NCBI RefSeq assembly: GCF_016892705.1
Contig: NZ_JAFEMB010000002.1
Coordinates: 310,001 to 374,000 of the forward strand
From: Microvirga pudoricolor
Lineage (GTDB): Bacteria; Pseudomonadota; Alphaproteobacteria; Rhizobiales; Beijerinckiaceae
DNA: 64,000 nt
Reading direction: 5' to 3'
Part shown: piece after piece, positions 24,694 to 34,044 of the stretch
How positions within the stretch are numbered: the stretch's first letter is position 1
Layout of the letters: each line of letters starts with the position of its first letter
Made by a program: the position numbers and the translations under genes
The notes under the pieces: model-generated
What the model saw: only the letters and a program-made list of their open reading frames with translations
Database searches by the model: none
Told to the model about the DNA's origin: nothing

Positions 24694-25704
24694 ATGGCTC
24701 AAGAGGCAGGCCGAGGCGAGGTCGAGTTCGCTCATGTGACGAAGGCCTATGGGCCTTCGCTGGCCGTGGATGCGATCGACCTGAAGATCCCGGCCTCGAC
24801 CTATTGCTGCCTCCTGGGACCGTCCGGGTGCGGCAAGACCACGAGCTTGCGCATGCTGGCCGGGCATGAAGCGGTGACGTCCGGCGACATCCTCCTCGAC
24901 GACGCGAACGTGACCCTTCTGCCCCCTGCCCGGCGCGGAACGGCGATGATGTTCCAGAGCTACGCGCTTTTCCCCCATCTGACAGTCGCCGAAAACGTCG
25001 CCTTCGCCCTCAAGATGAAGGGCGTGCCGAAGGTGCAGCGCCTGCTCAAGGCAAAGGACATGCTGGAGATCGTCGATCTCGGACGTTTTGCGGAGCGGCG
25101 GCCCTCCCAGCTGTCGGGCGGCCAGCAACAGCGGGTTGCCCTGGCGCGGGCGTTGATCACGAGCCCATCGGTGCTGCTGCTCGACGAGCCCCTTTCGGCC
25201 CTTGACCCGTTCCTGCGCCTGAAGGTGCGGGGCGAGCTCAAGCGACTGCAAAAGAGCCTCGGCATCTCCTTCGTCCATGTCACGCACAGCCAGGACGAGG
25301 CATTGGCTCTATCTGACCTCGTCGTCCTGATGAATGGCGGCAGGATCGTCCAGAAGGGAACGGCCGAGGATCTGTTCTCCCGGCCCAGAACCGCTTTCGT
25401 GGCCCGGTTCATCGGCGCCCACAACGTCATCGACCTCGGCGACCGCGCCATCGCAGTCCGCACCGACCAGACCAGGCTCATTGCCGGTCACTCGGACGAT
25501 TCCAATACCCGCGAGGCGACCGTGAAGACGGTGGAATATGCAGGGACCGGCTTCTCGATCCAGCTCGTGGACGATCGCGGAAGCGACCTGACCGCACTCG
25601 TGCCCGAGCAGGACTTTCGCGGGGCGCCGATCAGCGAAGGCGAACGGGTCCGGGCCACCTGGGCGCCTCAAGCCGCCCACGTTCTCGAAGGCGGGGCCCG
25701 ATAA
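24694..25704 (+). CDS. Polyamine/opine-type ABC transporter ATPase, PotA-like
   Basis: A 336-residue ATPase with a C-terminal regulatory OB domain (TOBE). Walker A G-P-S-G-C-G-K-T-T, signature L-S-G-G-Q-Q-Q-R-V-A, and Walker B V-L-L-L-D-E-P-L-S-A-L-D are present. It is the first gene of a four-gene importer set (ATPase, binding protein, two permeases). A 186-base gap before it contains a probable promoter region, so it may be a separate transcript from the catabolic operon upstream. ATG 24694 is preferred over the adjoining TTG; GAGG lies 7 bases upstream. Confidence 0.93.
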   Translation: MAQEAGRGEVEFAHVTKAYGPSLAVDAIDLKIPASTYCCLLGPSGCGKTTSLRMLAGHEAVTSGDILLDDANVTLLPPARRGTAMMFQSYALFPHLTVAENVAFALKMKGVPKVQRLLKAKDMLEIVDLGRFAERRPSQLSGGQQQRVALARALITSPSVLLLDEPLSALDPFLRLKVRGELKRLQKSLGISFVHVTHSQDEALALSDLVVLMNGGRIVQKGTAEDLFSRPRTAFVARFIGAHNVIDLGDRAIAVRTDQTRLIAGHSDDSNTREATVKTVEYAGTGFSIQLVDDRGSDLTALVPEQDFRGAPISEGERVRATWAPQAAHVLEGGAR

Positions 25705-25743
25705 ATCCGCCAGTCAACACCCAATAAGGCAAAGGGGATCAGG

Positions 25744-27027
25744 ATGAAGACAACCGGCAAGACCACCGATCTGTCCCGGCGACAGATCCTGAAAGGCGGC
25801 GCGGCGCTTGCGGGAGCAGCCGCCGGCACCGCGATCACGGGCTTCCCTGCCGTCATCGCGGCGGAGCCAGTGACGCTGCGTTACCTATCGACCGCCACGA
25901 ACCAGTCACCCGCCATCGCCGAGCGCGCCGCAAAGGATCTCGGCATCAAGATCGAATACGTCACCGTCACCACGGACGACGTAACCAAGCGTATCATCAC
26001 CCAACCGAACTCCTTCGACCTCGTCGATACGGAGTATTTCAGCCTGCGCAACCTCGTCCCGTCCGGCAACCTGATGGGCCTGGACGCGAAGAAGATCAAG
26101 CTCGTCGACAAGCTTGCTCCCGCCATCACCAAAGGCGAGATCGGCGGCAAGAAGATCGGCAACCAGGGCACGGCGCCCAATAAGGTGATGTATCTGGAAG
26201 GTCAGAATTCCAAAAAGTTCGCCGCTTCGCCGACGGAGTGGATTACCCTCATTCCCACAACCTACAACGCGGATACTTTAGGTATTAGGCCCGATCTCGT
26301 CGGTCGCCCCATCGAGAGCTGGGCGGAGCTGCTGAACCCTCAGTTCAAGGGCAAGGCTTCGATCCTCAACATCCCGTCCATCGGCATCATGGATGCCGCC
26401 ATGGTCATGGAAGCCACCGGCAAGCACAAATACGCCGACAAGGGCAACATGACCAAGGAGGAGATCGACCTCACCATCGCGACCCTCATCGAGGCCAAGA
26501 AAGCGGGCCAGTTCCGGGCGTTCTGGACCGACTTCAACGAGAGCGTCAACCTGATGGCCTCGGGCGAAACGGTGATCCAGTCCATGTGGTCGCCGGCCGT
26601 GACCGCGGTTCGCCTCAAGGGCATCCAGTGCAAGTTCCAACCTTTGAAGGAGGGCTACCGCGCCTGGGCATCCGGCTTCGGTCTGCCCAGGACCCTCAAG
26701 GGCAAGGAACTCGACGCCGCCTACGAGTTCGTGAACTGGTTCCTGTCCGGCTGGGCGGGCGCTCATCTCAACCGGCAGGGCTATTATTCCGCCGTCCTCG
26801 ACACCGCCAAGGAGAACATGGAGCCCTATGAGTGGGCCTATTGGATGGAGGGCAAGCCTGCCGAAAAGGACATCAAAGGTCCCGATGGCGGCCTTCTTGA
26901 GAAGGCGGGTGCGGTTCGCGACGGCGGATCCTACAGCGAGCGAATGGGCGCCGTGGCCTGCTGGAACTCCATCATGGATGAGAACGCGTACATGGTCCGC
27001 AAGTGGAACGAGTTCATCGCCGCCTGA
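25744..27027 (+). CDS. Periplasmic binding protein of the polyamine-type ABC family (Tat-exported)
   Basis: A 427-residue binding protein. The N-terminus carries S-R-R-Q-I-L-K-G-G followed by an Ala/Gly-rich stretch, a twin-arginine signal, with likely cleavage near V-I-A-A-E-P. The mature part is a PotD/type II two-domain fold. The long inserts and the W-A-Y-W motif near the C-terminus differ from classic PotD, so the ligand is probably not putrescine or spermidine itself. Flanked by its ATPase and permeases. An extra 70 bases separate it from the first permease. Confidence 0.9.
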   Translation: MKTTGKTTDLSRRQILKGGAALAGAAAGTAITGFPAVIAAEPVTLRYLSTATNQSPAIAERAAKDLGIKIEYVTVTTDDVTKRIITQPNSFDLVDTEYFSLRNLVPSGNLMGLDAKKIKLVDKLAPAITKGEIGGKKIGNQGTAPNKVMYLEGQNSKKFAASPTEWITLIPTTYNADTLGIRPDLVGRPIESWAELLNPQFKGKASILNIPSIGIMDAAMVMEATGKHKYADKGNMTKEEIDLTIATLIEAKKAGQFRAFWTDFNESVNLMASGETVIQSMWSPAVTAVRLKGIQCKFQPLKEGYRAWASGFGLPRTLKGKELDAAYEFVNWFLSGWAGAHLNRQGYYSAVLDTAKENMEPYEWAYWMEGKPAEKDIKGPDGGLLEKAGAVRDGGSYSERMGAVACWNSIMDENAYMVRKWNEFIAA

Positions 27028-27097
27028 CCGCGCCGCGCTCCACGGGGCCGGGAGAATCCGGCCCCGCCTCCTCCGCTTCTGAGACGACAGGCAGGCG

Positions 27098-27976
27098 ATG
27101 CTTCACCACGCGCGTTGGACGTCCTATTGGCAGGCCGCACCCCTGGCTGCGGTCTTCCTGGCCTTCTTCATCCTGCCGTTGATCGTCACCCTCGTCGTCA
27201 GCTTTTGGAGCTACACCGGCTATTCAATCGAGCCCGCCTTCATCTGGGATAATTACAGGGACGCATTCGACCGCTGTGTCGAATCCCTGCCGGACCTGTG
27301 CACCACGTTCCGCACCTATCTGTCGACGCTCAAATTCTGTCTGACGGTCTGGCTCCTGACACTGGTGATCGGGTTCACCATCGCCTACTACCTGACGTTC
27401 GAGATCAGGAGTTCGACGGTGCGCCTCGTGCTGGCGCTTCTGTGCACCATCCCGTTCTGGACGTCGAACGTGATCCGCATGATCTCGTGGGTGCCGCTCC
27501 TGGGCCGCAACGGCCTCGTGAACCAAGCCCTCATGGGCGCGGGCTTGGTCGAGCAGCCTCTCGACTGGCTGCTCTATTCGAACTTTTCGGTCATCCTGGC
27601 CTTCGTGCACATCAACACGGTGTTCATGATCGTGCCGATCGCCAATTCCATGTCCCGCATCGACCGGTCCCTCGTGGAGGCCGCCCGGGATGCGGGGGCG
27701 ACGGGGTGGCAGATCTTGTCCAACGTGATCATCCCGCTCTCGAAAACCGGCATCGCCATCGGTTCGATCTTCGTCATCACCGTGGTCATGGGGGACTTCA
27801 TCACCATCGGCATCATGGGCGGCCAGCAGATCGCATCGGCCGGCAAGGTGATACAAACTCAGATCGGCGCGCTGCAATTCCCCATCGCGGCCGCGAACGC
27901 GGTCGTTCTGCTCGCGGTCGTGCTGATGATCATCGCCCTCCTCGTTCGCTTCATCGACATTCGCAAGGAGCTCTAA
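27098..27976 (+). CDS. Polyamine-type ABC transporter permease, PotB-like
   Basis: A 292-residue inner-membrane protein with about six hydrophobic helices. The cytoplasmic coupling motif is V-E-A-A-R-D-A-G-A-T-G-W-Q, which contacts the ATPase. A long periplasmic loop between helices 1 and 2 contains paired cysteines (D-R-C-V-E and D-L-C-T-T). It precedes the second permease by four bases. Confidence 0.92.
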   Translation: MLHHARWTSYWQAAPLAAVFLAFFILPLIVTLVVSFWSYTGYSIEPAFIWDNYRDAFDRCVESLPDLCTTFRTYLSTLKFCLTVWLLTLVIGFTIAYYLTFEIRSSTVRLVLALLCTIPFWTSNVIRMISWVPLLGRNGLVNQALMGAGLVEQPLDWLLYSNFSVILAFVHINTVFMIVPIANSMSRIDRSLVEAARDAGATGWQILSNVIIPLSKTGIAIGSIFVITVVMGDFITIGIMGGQQIASAGKVIQTQIGALQFPIAAANAVVLLAVVLMIIALLVRFIDIRKEL

Positions 27977-27980
27977 GACC

Positions 27981-28883
27981 ATGAGCGAAGGGCGCTCCCG
28001 CAGCTTCTACGTGCTGTCGTTTCTGTTCGGGCTGTACGTGCTGTTTCTGTACGGCCCCACCATCACGATCGTGACCCTATCGTTCCAGGGACCGAACGGC
28101 GGCATGACGTTCCCGCTGAACGGGGTCTCGCTCCATTGGTTTCGCAACCTCTGGGCTGGGATCGGTGTCCCCTACGTCATGGACGCTCTCCTGAATTCGC
28201 TGAAGCTCGGGGCTCTGGTCACCGTTCTCACCGTGGCGATCTCGCTCATGGCAGGCCTTGCCTTCCGCAGGAGCTTCAGGGGCCAGAGCCTCCTGTTCTA
28301 CACCGCTATCGCAAGCCTTATCCTGCCATCCATTATCGTGTCCCTCGGCATCGCGCTCGAGTTCCAGATCGTTGACCAGAGCGTGAAGGCTCTTGGCGAC
28401 AGCTACGAGATCGACGCCATCCAGAGCGGCTATCAGACCGCCATGGGGCTCATGTCCTCCGGTCTCGGCGCCCACCTGACCTGGACCCTGCCCTTCGGCC
28501 TCCTGATCATGTTCGCGATCTTCAACCGCTTCAATCCGGCCTATGAGGAGGCGGCGCGGGACCTGGGCGCCACGTCCTGGCAGACCTTCCTGCACGTTCT
28601 CGTGCCCATCATCGCGCCGTCCCTCGTGGGCGTCGTCCTGTTCGGCTTCACCCTGTCCTGGGACGAAATCGCCCGGTCCAGCCAGGCGGTCGGCTCCGAC
28701 AACACTCTTCCCCTGACCCTCCAGGGTTTGACAACCACCGTGACGACGCCGGTGATCTATGCGCTGGGCACGGTGACGACCGGCATCTCCTTCGCGGTGA
28801 TCATCCTGGCGCTCGCCGCGGTGCTCTTCGCCCAGAAACGACGCGCGAGGCATGGATCGGACGCCGGCAAGGGCCTATTGTGA
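27981..28883 (+). CDS. Polyamine-type ABC transporter permease, PotC-like
   Basis: A 300-residue inner-membrane permease partner with E-E-A-A-R-D-L-G-A-T-S-W-Q as coupling motif. Its stop overlaps the next gene's start (GTGA), so the racemase is translationally coupled to the importer. That coupling suggests the racemase acts on the imported compound. Confidence 0.92.
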   Translation: MSEGRSRSFYVLSFLFGLYVLFLYGPTITIVTLSFQGPNGGMTFPLNGVSLHWFRNLWAGIGVPYVMDALLNSLKLGALVTVLTVAISLMAGLAFRRSFRGQSLLFYTAIASLILPSIIVSLGIALEFQIVDQSVKALGDSYEIDAIQSGYQTAMGLMSSGLGAHLTWTLPFGLLIMFAIFNRFNPAYEEAARDLGATSWQTFLHVLVPIIAPSLVGVVLFGFTLSWDEIARSSQAVGSDNTLPLTLQGLTTTVTTPVIYALGTVTTGISFAVIILALAAVLFAQKRRARHGSDAGKGLL

Positions 28884-29629
28884 ATCCCATGCGCATTCTT
28901 GTCGTCAATCCCAACACAACGGCCTCGATGACCCGCAAGATCGGGCTGGCCGCCTCCGCCGCCGCCGCTCCGGGAACCGAGGTTGTCGCGGTGAATCCGG
29001 AAGACGGTCCGGCCTCCATCGAAGGCTATTTCGACGAGGCCTATTCGGTGCCGGGCCTCCTCATGGAGATCAGCCGAGGGGAGCGGGCGGGATTCGACGG
29101 CTACGCGATCGCCTGTTTCGACGATACGGGCCTCGAAGCCGCCCGGTCGCTGGCGGCCGGACCCGTCATCGGCATCGGCGAGGCCGCCTTTCATTGCGCG
29201 AGCCTGATCGCGGGCCGGTTCTCGGTGATCACGACCCTGTCGCGCTCCGTACCGGCCATCGAGCACAATCTCGGGAAGTATGGGCTGGCCGCCCGCTGCG
29301 CCCGCGTCAGAGCCTGCGAGGTTCCTGTTCTCGCCCTCGAAGACCAGGCCGGGGATGCGCGGGCGAAAATCTCCGCCGAAATCGAGGCGGCCATGCGCGA
29401 GGACCGCTGCGAAGCCATCGTGCTCGGGTGCGCCGGAATGGCCGATCTCACGGCGGAGTTGTCGGAGCGCCACGGGCTTCCGGTTCTCGATGGCGTGGCC
29501 TGCGCGATCAAGCTGCTGGAGGGCCTGGTCGGACTTGGGCTCAAGACGTCCAAGATCGGAGGCTACGCGACGCCCTTGAGCAAATCCTACGCCGGGCGCT
29601 TCGCGGCGGAAGGTCCGGGCGGATCCTGA
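28880..29629 (+). CDS. Aspartate/glutamate/hydantoin racemase family protein
   Basis: A 249-residue cofactor-independent racemase-type protein. It begins R-I-L-V-V-N-P-N-T-T, typical of the hydantoin racemase branch. The two catalytic cysteines are readable in A-I-A-C-F-D-D and V-L-G-C-A-G-M. The start is GTG 28880 overlapping the permease stop, or ATG 28889. Coupling with the polyamine-type importer suggests processing of a chiral amino acid, hydantoin or similar compound. Members also include arylmalonate decarboxylase and maleate isomerase, so racemisation is not certain. Its 3' end overlaps the opposing ribokinase by 43 bases. Confidence 0.85.
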   Translation: MNPMRILVVNPNTTASMTRKIGLAASAAAAPGTEVVAVNPEDGPASIEGYFDEAYSVPGLLMEISRGERAGFDGYAIACFDDTGLEAARSLAAGPVIGIGEAAFHCASLIAGRFSVITTLSRSVPAIEHNLGKYGLAARCARVRACEVPVLALEDQAGDARAKISAEIEAAMREDRCEAIVLGCAGMADLTAELSERHGLPVLDGVACAIKLLEGLVGLGLKTSKIGGYATPLSKSYAGRFAAEGPGGS

Positions 29630-30561
29630 GTTTCGCCTGCAATTGCGGCGTCGATTTCGTTGCGGCTGGGCATGCCGCCCTGCGCGCCCGGCTTGAGGCA
29701 GGACAGGGAGGCCGCGATGCAGGCCCGTTCCATGGCGTCCTCGAGCCTCAGGGCCTCGGCGATGCCGACCGCCAGCACGCCCACGAAAGTGTCCCCTGCT
29801 CCGGTCGTATCCAGGGGCGTGACCGCCTTCGTGGGAACGTGCAGGCGTGTTCCGTCCGGTTTCATGGCGAAGGCGCCAAGCGACCCGGCGGTCACGAGGC
29901 AGGTCAGGCCGAATTCCTTCGCCAGGGCCGACGCGGCACCCTCATAGGTCGAGACGTGCTCGATTCCGGCGACCGACGCCGTCGCCTGGGCTTCATGTTC
30001 GTTCACCACCAGGATGTCGGTGGCGGCCAGCGCCTCCCCGATCGTATCGCGTTCACCGTCCCCTGGAGCGGGCGCGAAATTCCAGACCACTTTCGTGCCG
30101 CCCTTCCGGGCGCGCTTCGCCGCCGCAACGCTTTCCACAAGCGGCACTTCCATTTGCAGGACGAGAACCGAGGCGATGCGAAGAACGTGGTCGCTCAGAT
30201 CGGAGGCGCGCACCTCCATGTTCGCCCCACTCGCCACCGTGATGGCATTCTCGCCCGAGGCGTCCACCGTAATGAACGCGCAGCCGGTGGGCTCTGAAAC
30301 CAGCCGGACGCCCACCACGTCGACGCCGCTCTGCAGGAGGTTCGCCCGGCAGGTCTCTCCGAACGCGTCGGGCCCGATGGCGCCGGCCATGGCGACGGAG
30401 CCGGGCTCCCTGACGGCGCGCGAGGCAGCTACCGCCTGGTTGGCTCCCTTGCCGCCGAAGAAACTGTCGGCCCGGCGGGATAGCACGGTCTCCCCCGGAC
30501 GGGCGATGGCAGGGACGCGGGCGACGAGGTCCATGTTGATGGATCCGAATACGACGATCAT
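29587..30561 (-). CDS. Ribokinase-type carbohydrate kinase (PfkB family)
   Basis: Phosphorylates ribose or a related sugar or nucleoside using ATP. The 324-residue protein has G-S-I-N-M-D-L near the start, F-G-G-K-G-A-N-Q-A-V-A-A (substrate and lid motif) and D-T-T-G-A-G-D-T-F-V-G (anion hole and catalytic Asp). It has no sugar-transport or rbs partner nearby, so the substrate is open. The last 20 residues (P-P-G-P-S-A-A-K-R-P-A) are an unconserved tail that overlaps the racemase gene antisense. Confidence 0.9.
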   Translation of the reverse strand: MIVVFGSINMDLVARVPAIARPGETVLSRRADSFFGGKGANQAVAASRAVREPGSVAMAGAIGPDAFGETCRANLLQSGVDVVGVRLVSEPTGCAFITVDASGENAITVASGANMEVRASDLSDHVLRIASVLVLQMEVPLVESVAAAKRARKGGTKVVWNFAPAPGDGERDTIGEALAATDILVVNEHEAQATASVAGIEHVSTYEGAASALAKEFGLTCLVTAGSLGAFAMKPDGTRLHVPTKAVTPLDTTGAGDTFVGVLAVGIAEALRLEDAMERACIAASLSCLKPGAQGGMPSRNEIDAAIAGETQDPPGPSAAKRPA

Positions 30562-30647
30562 GCCAACCCGCTCCGCATCGAGGACTGAAGAAGCTCTAGC
30601 CTTCGTTCATCTGGCGCGGATTGGCAACTCGCCGGGTGGGACGTCTC

Positions 30648-31829
30648 TCAGGCCGGCAACGTGACCCCGTGGGGACGCCGGTCCAAGGCGGCGCTCCACA
30701 GCGTCAGGGCCAGGGCGGCGCCCACCAGGAGCGCACCGACCCAGGGGGTCGCCCCGAGTCCCAGGGGCGAGGACACCACGGCGCCACCGATCCAGGCCCC
30801 CAAGGCAATGCCGAGGTTGAACGCCGCGATGTTGAGGGCCGAAGCCACGTCGACCGCGCCAGGACGGTGCTGCTTGGCCAGTTCCACAACGTAGAGCTGC
30901 AGGCCCGGCACGTTGGCGAAGGAGAGGAAGCCGAGCGCCGCGAGGGTGACCAGTGTCCAGGCCGGGGAGACGGCCGTGAAGCTGAAGGCGATGAGGACGA
31001 GAGCCTGGAGAGCGAAGAGACCCAGGAGGGCACGAACCGGGTTCCTGTCGGCAACGCGCCCGCCCACGATGTTGCCGACCGCGATCGCGGCGCCGTAAAG
31101 CACCAGGATCAAGCTGACGCTTGAGGCCGCGAAGCCGGTGACCTGTTCCAGGATCGAAGCCAGGAACGTGAAGGCCACGAAGGTGCCGCCGTAGCCCAAG
31201 GCCGTCATGGCGAAGACCAGGAGCAGGCGGCCGCTGCCGAGGACCCTCACCTGATCGAGCAGGCTGGCCGGAGCCGCCTTCGACAACGTGCGGGGGAGCA
31301 GGAGCGCGATGCCCCCGAAGGCGACGACGCCCAGGCCCGACACGGCCCAGAAGGTCGCCCTCCAGCCGAAGGTCTGGCCGATGAAGGTGCCCAGCGGCAC
31401 GCCCGTCACGATGGCGACCGTGAGCCCCATGAACATCAGGGCAATAGCCGATGCCCGCCGGTTCTCCGGCACCAGGTCGGCCGCGATGATGGCGCCGACA
31501 GAGAAGAACACCCCATGGGCGAACGCCGTGACGACCCGGGCCGCCAGGAGCATCTCGTAGGTCGGGCTGAGGGCCGCCAGGGTGTTCCCAAGGACGAAGA
31601 GCCCCATGAGCCCGAGGAGAAGCGGCTTGCGCTCCAGGCGCCCGGTCAGGGCCGTGAGGATCGGCGCCCCGAAGGTGACGCCGAGCGCATACACACTGAC
31701 GATCAGACCCGCCAGCGGAAGGCTAATGCCGAGGTCATCCGCCACCGTAGGCAGGAGGCCGACGATCACGAATTCCGTGGTGCCGATCGCGTAGGCCGCG
31801 ATGGTGAGAGCAAACAGAGCGATAGGCAT
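30648..31829 (-). CDS. MFS transporter, AraJ/arabinose-efflux type
   Basis: A 393-residue inner-membrane protein with about 12 hydrophobic helices and the motif G-A-P-I-L-T-A-L-T-G-R-L-E-R-K between helices 2 and 3, the MFS A-motif. Its N-terminus (T-I-A-A-Y-A-I-G-T-T-E-F-V-I-V-G-L-L-P) is characteristic of the drug:H+ antiporter-1 AraJ/YdhP group. It is divergent from a LysR regulator with 149 bases between them, the classic layout of an efflux gene and its regulator. The exported compound is unknown. Confidence 0.92.
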   Translation of the reverse strand: MPIALFALTIAAYAIGTTEFVIVGLLPTVADDLGISLPLAGLIVSVYALGVTFGAPILTALTGRLERKPLLLGLMGLFVLGNTLAALSPTYEMLLAARVVTAFAHGVFFSVGAIIAADLVPENRRASAIALMFMGLTVAIVTGVPLGTFIGQTFGWRATFWAVSGLGVVAFGGIALLLPRTLSKAAPASLLDQVRVLGSGRLLLVFAMTALGYGGTFVAFTFLASILEQVTGFAASSVSLILVLYGAAIAVGNIVGGRVADRNPVRALLGLFALQALVLIAFSFTAVSPAWTLVTLAALGFLSFANVPGLQLYVVELAKQHRPGAVDVASALNIAAFNLGIALGAWIGGAVVSSPLGLGATPWVGALLVGAALALTLWSAALDRRPHGVTLPA

Positions 31830-31959
31830 GGCAAATCCGTTGGCGTCCGCATGGCGGAAACGGGTTGGGACTGGCTAGTCCGGGACCGATTGGGATGAGC
31901 GGAATATGAGCCCAGGGGACTTGCACGTTAACCCATGACAATGGATCAATACCTATGAA

Positions 31960-31969
31960 TTGAATTCAA
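31960..31969. promoter_or_regulatory. TTGAATTCAA palindrome in the MFS-LysR divergent region
   Basis: A perfect 10-bp palindrome that lies ten bases before the LysR start and 130 bases from the MFS start. LysR proteins bind short interrupted dyads of the T-N11-A type in such intergenic regions. As a plain palindrome it could also be chance. Confidence 0.3.
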
Positions 31970-31978
31970 AGGTGATGC

Positions 31979-32902
31979 ATGGACAACCGTGCCGGGGAAA
32001 TGGGCATTTTCGTCCAGGCGATCACGCTCGGAAGCTTCTCCGCGGCGGGCCGCAGTCTCAGGCTCACACCGTCTGCGATCAGCAAGGTCGTGAGCCGAAT
32101 AGAGGATCGTCTGGGCACGCGCCTCGTCGTTCGCACGACGCGAGCGCTTCAACTGACGCCCGAGGGCGAAGTCTACCTCACGCGGGCCCGGCACATTCTG
32201 CAGGAGATCGACGAGGCGGAACGGATCGTCTCGGGCGGAGCGGAGGCGGTGCCGCGCGGTCGCCTGCGGGTCAGTGCCTCGGTTGGATTCGGCGCCCTGC
32301 ACATCGTGCCGATCTTGCCGGAATTCCTGAAGCTCTTTCCTCAGGTGGAAGTGGATCTGTCCCTGACCGACGGGATTATCGACCTGCTCGAGGAGAAGGC
32401 GGACATCGCCATCCGCTCGGGGGTGCTGAGGGATTCCAGCCTCAAGGCCCGGAAGCTTCTCGAAAGCCGCCGCATCGTGGTGGCGGCTCCCGACTATCTG
32501 GCGCGAAAGGGCGTGCCTGAGACCCCTGCTGATCTGTCCCGGCACAACTGCCTGCGGTTCAACTTCCTCTCAGGCGCAGACGAATGGCCCTTTCGCGACC
32601 TGACCACCGGCGCCTCCTATCGAGCGCCAATCACCGGGAACCTCTTGGCCAACAACGGGCCGACGCTGCGCCGCCTTTGTCTCGAGGGAGTGGGACTGGC
32701 GCGGATCGGGCAGTTTCACGTCCAGCCCGATATCGAGGCCGGGACGTTGGTCCCGGTCCTCGAGAGCTATAATCCGGAGGATATCGAGCTGATCCATGCA
32801 GTATTCGCCGGACACGAGCACTTGGCCGCTCGCATCCGCGCGTTCATCGACTTCCTGACCCGAACCCTTCACCCGGAGGCCATCGCCAAGCCGCCTCAGT
32901 AG
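31979..32902 (+). CDS. LysR family transcriptional regulator
   Basis: A 307-residue regulator. The N-terminal winged helix is readable: F-V-Q-A-I-T-L-G-S-F-S-A-A-G-R-S-L-R-L-T-P-S-A is split by the usual hinge, and L-G-T-R-L-V-V-R-T-T-R precedes the linker helix. The C-terminal part is a two-lobed ligand-binding domain. It probably controls the divergent MFS gene. AAGGTGA immediately before the ATG is a good ribosome site. It is convergent with the PRC-barrel gene. Confidence 0.93.
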   Translation: MDNRAGEMGIFVQAITLGSFSAAGRSLRLTPSAISKVVSRIEDRLGTRLVVRTTRALQLTPEGEVYLTRARHILQEIDEAERIVSGGAEAVPRGRLRVSASVGFGALHIVPILPEFLKLFPQVEVDLSLTDGIIDLLEEKADIAIRSGVLRDSSLKARKLLESRRIVVAAPDYLARKGVPETPADLSRHNCLRFNFLSGADEWPFRDLTTGASYRAPITGNLLANNGPTLRRLCLEGVGLARIGQFHVQPDIEAGTLVPVLESYNPEDIELIHAVFAGHEHLAARIRAFIDFLTRTLHPEAIAKPPQ

Positions 32903-32932
32903 TGCATCCGGCGCTGCGGGCGGCATGCAGGC

Positions 32933-33319
32933 TCAGATGCCCCAATAGTAAGGCACGCGCCAATAGTCGTGCAGCTCACGTTCCCGTTGGCGATCGGACC
33001 ACTCGTAGTCCTCGTTTTCGCGATAGAAATCAGGCGATCCGCGCAACTGATCTTCGGTGATGTCGCTGCGATAGCCGCCCAGGCCCGTGTCGTAGGTCAG
33101 CTTGTTCCAGGGAATGGTATACTCGTCTTCGCCCATCCCGAGAAAACCGCCGAACGACATGACCGCATAGGCAACCTTCCCGCTCATCTTCTCGATCATG
33201 AGACGTTTGATGGAACCAAGACTTTCGCCCTTCTGGTCATAGACCGTCGTGCCTTCGACGCGGTCGCTCTCGATCAGGGGCTTGCCAGTCATGACGCCCG
33301 GTGTGTCAGTCGATGCCAT
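32933..33319 (-). CDS. PRC-barrel domain-containing protein
   Basis: A 128-residue soluble protein with a PRC barrel over most of its length: V-Y-D-Q-K-G-E-S-L-G-S-I, A-V-M-S-F-G-G-F-L-G-M-G, then I-P-W-N-K-L. The C-terminus is charged and aromatic. I used ATG 33319, preceded by AGGAGGAGA. PRC-barrel proteins of this size are common in Rhizobiales and often stress-induced; the molecular role is not established. Confidence 0.88.
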   Translation of the reverse strand: MASTDTPGVMTGKPLIESDRVEGTTVYDQKGESLGSIKRLMIEKMSGKVAYAVMSFGGFLGMGEDEYTIPWNKLTYDTGLGGYRSDITEDQLRGSPDFYRENEDYEWSDRQRERELHDYWRVPYYWGI

Positions 33320-33455
33320 CGTCTCCTCCTGCATTCCGCTTTCATGGGGACGAAGACAGCCTGTGCCCGTCCTTGGGATCCGGCACGGCCGCGCTTCATC
33401 TGGCGGACCAACGCCCCTGCCTCGAACCCGTTCCGAGCCGACTCGGGAGGTGTTC

Positions 33456-33962
33456 CTAAAGGGGCTGCGAGGGCTTGGTGCGATCCTTCAAAGACGGCAT
33501 GTCGGCGCCCGGAAGAAACCGGGTGGCGAGCCACATGACGGTAACGATCAACAGGGCAAAGATCAGACCTGCAACAGCGATCTGGTACATTCCCGCGCCG
33601 GCCGCCATGCCGATGGAACTTGTCATCCAGAGACTGGCTGCCGTCGTGACGCCGTAGACGCTCCCGCGCGCCACGAAGATGACGCCCGCGCATAGAAATC
33701 CGATGGCCTGGGCCAGCCCTTGGATGGCGCGGGTCGGATCCATGTCCACCTCGGCGTTTGTCGAGAGTTCCTCGAAGAGTTCCAGGGCGATCAGCATCGT
33801 CATGGCGGAGCTGAGGGCGACGAGCATATGGGTGCGAACGCCCGCCGAGATCCCTCGCACCTCCCGGTCGAGCCCGAGCAGGAGTCCGAACGCCGATGCG
33901 ATACCGAAGCGCAACAGCAATTCTTCGAAGGGGATGACGGATGTGCCGAGCCAGTTGCCCAT
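33456..33962 (-). CDS. MgtC/SapB family membrane protein
   Basis: A 168-residue membrane protein with four or five hydrophobic segments. The family motifs are seen as L-L-G-L-D-R-E-V-R-G-I-S-A-G-V-R-T-H (after helix 1), Q-A-I-G-F-L-C-A-G-V-I, and T-A-A-S-L-W. It lacks the cytoplasmic ACT domain of full MgtC. MgtC in pathogens inhibits the F-type ATPase under low magnesium; the role of short homologues is less clear. Confidence 0.9.
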   Translation of the reverse strand: MGNWLGTSVIPFEELLLRFGIASAFGLLLGLDREVRGISAGVRTHMLVALSSAMTMLIALELFEELSTNAEVDMDPTRAIQGLAQAIGFLCAGVIFVARGSVYGVTTAASLWMTSSIGMAAGAGMYQIAVAGLIFALLIVTVMWLATRFLPGADMPSLKDRTKPSQPL

Positions 33963-34044
33963 GCCGGTTCCTCCTCAGTGGCGAAAAGCCCGTTTATGCA
34001 GAACAAACCGGCCCTCCGGCACTCTGTTCCAGGCTAACCACATC

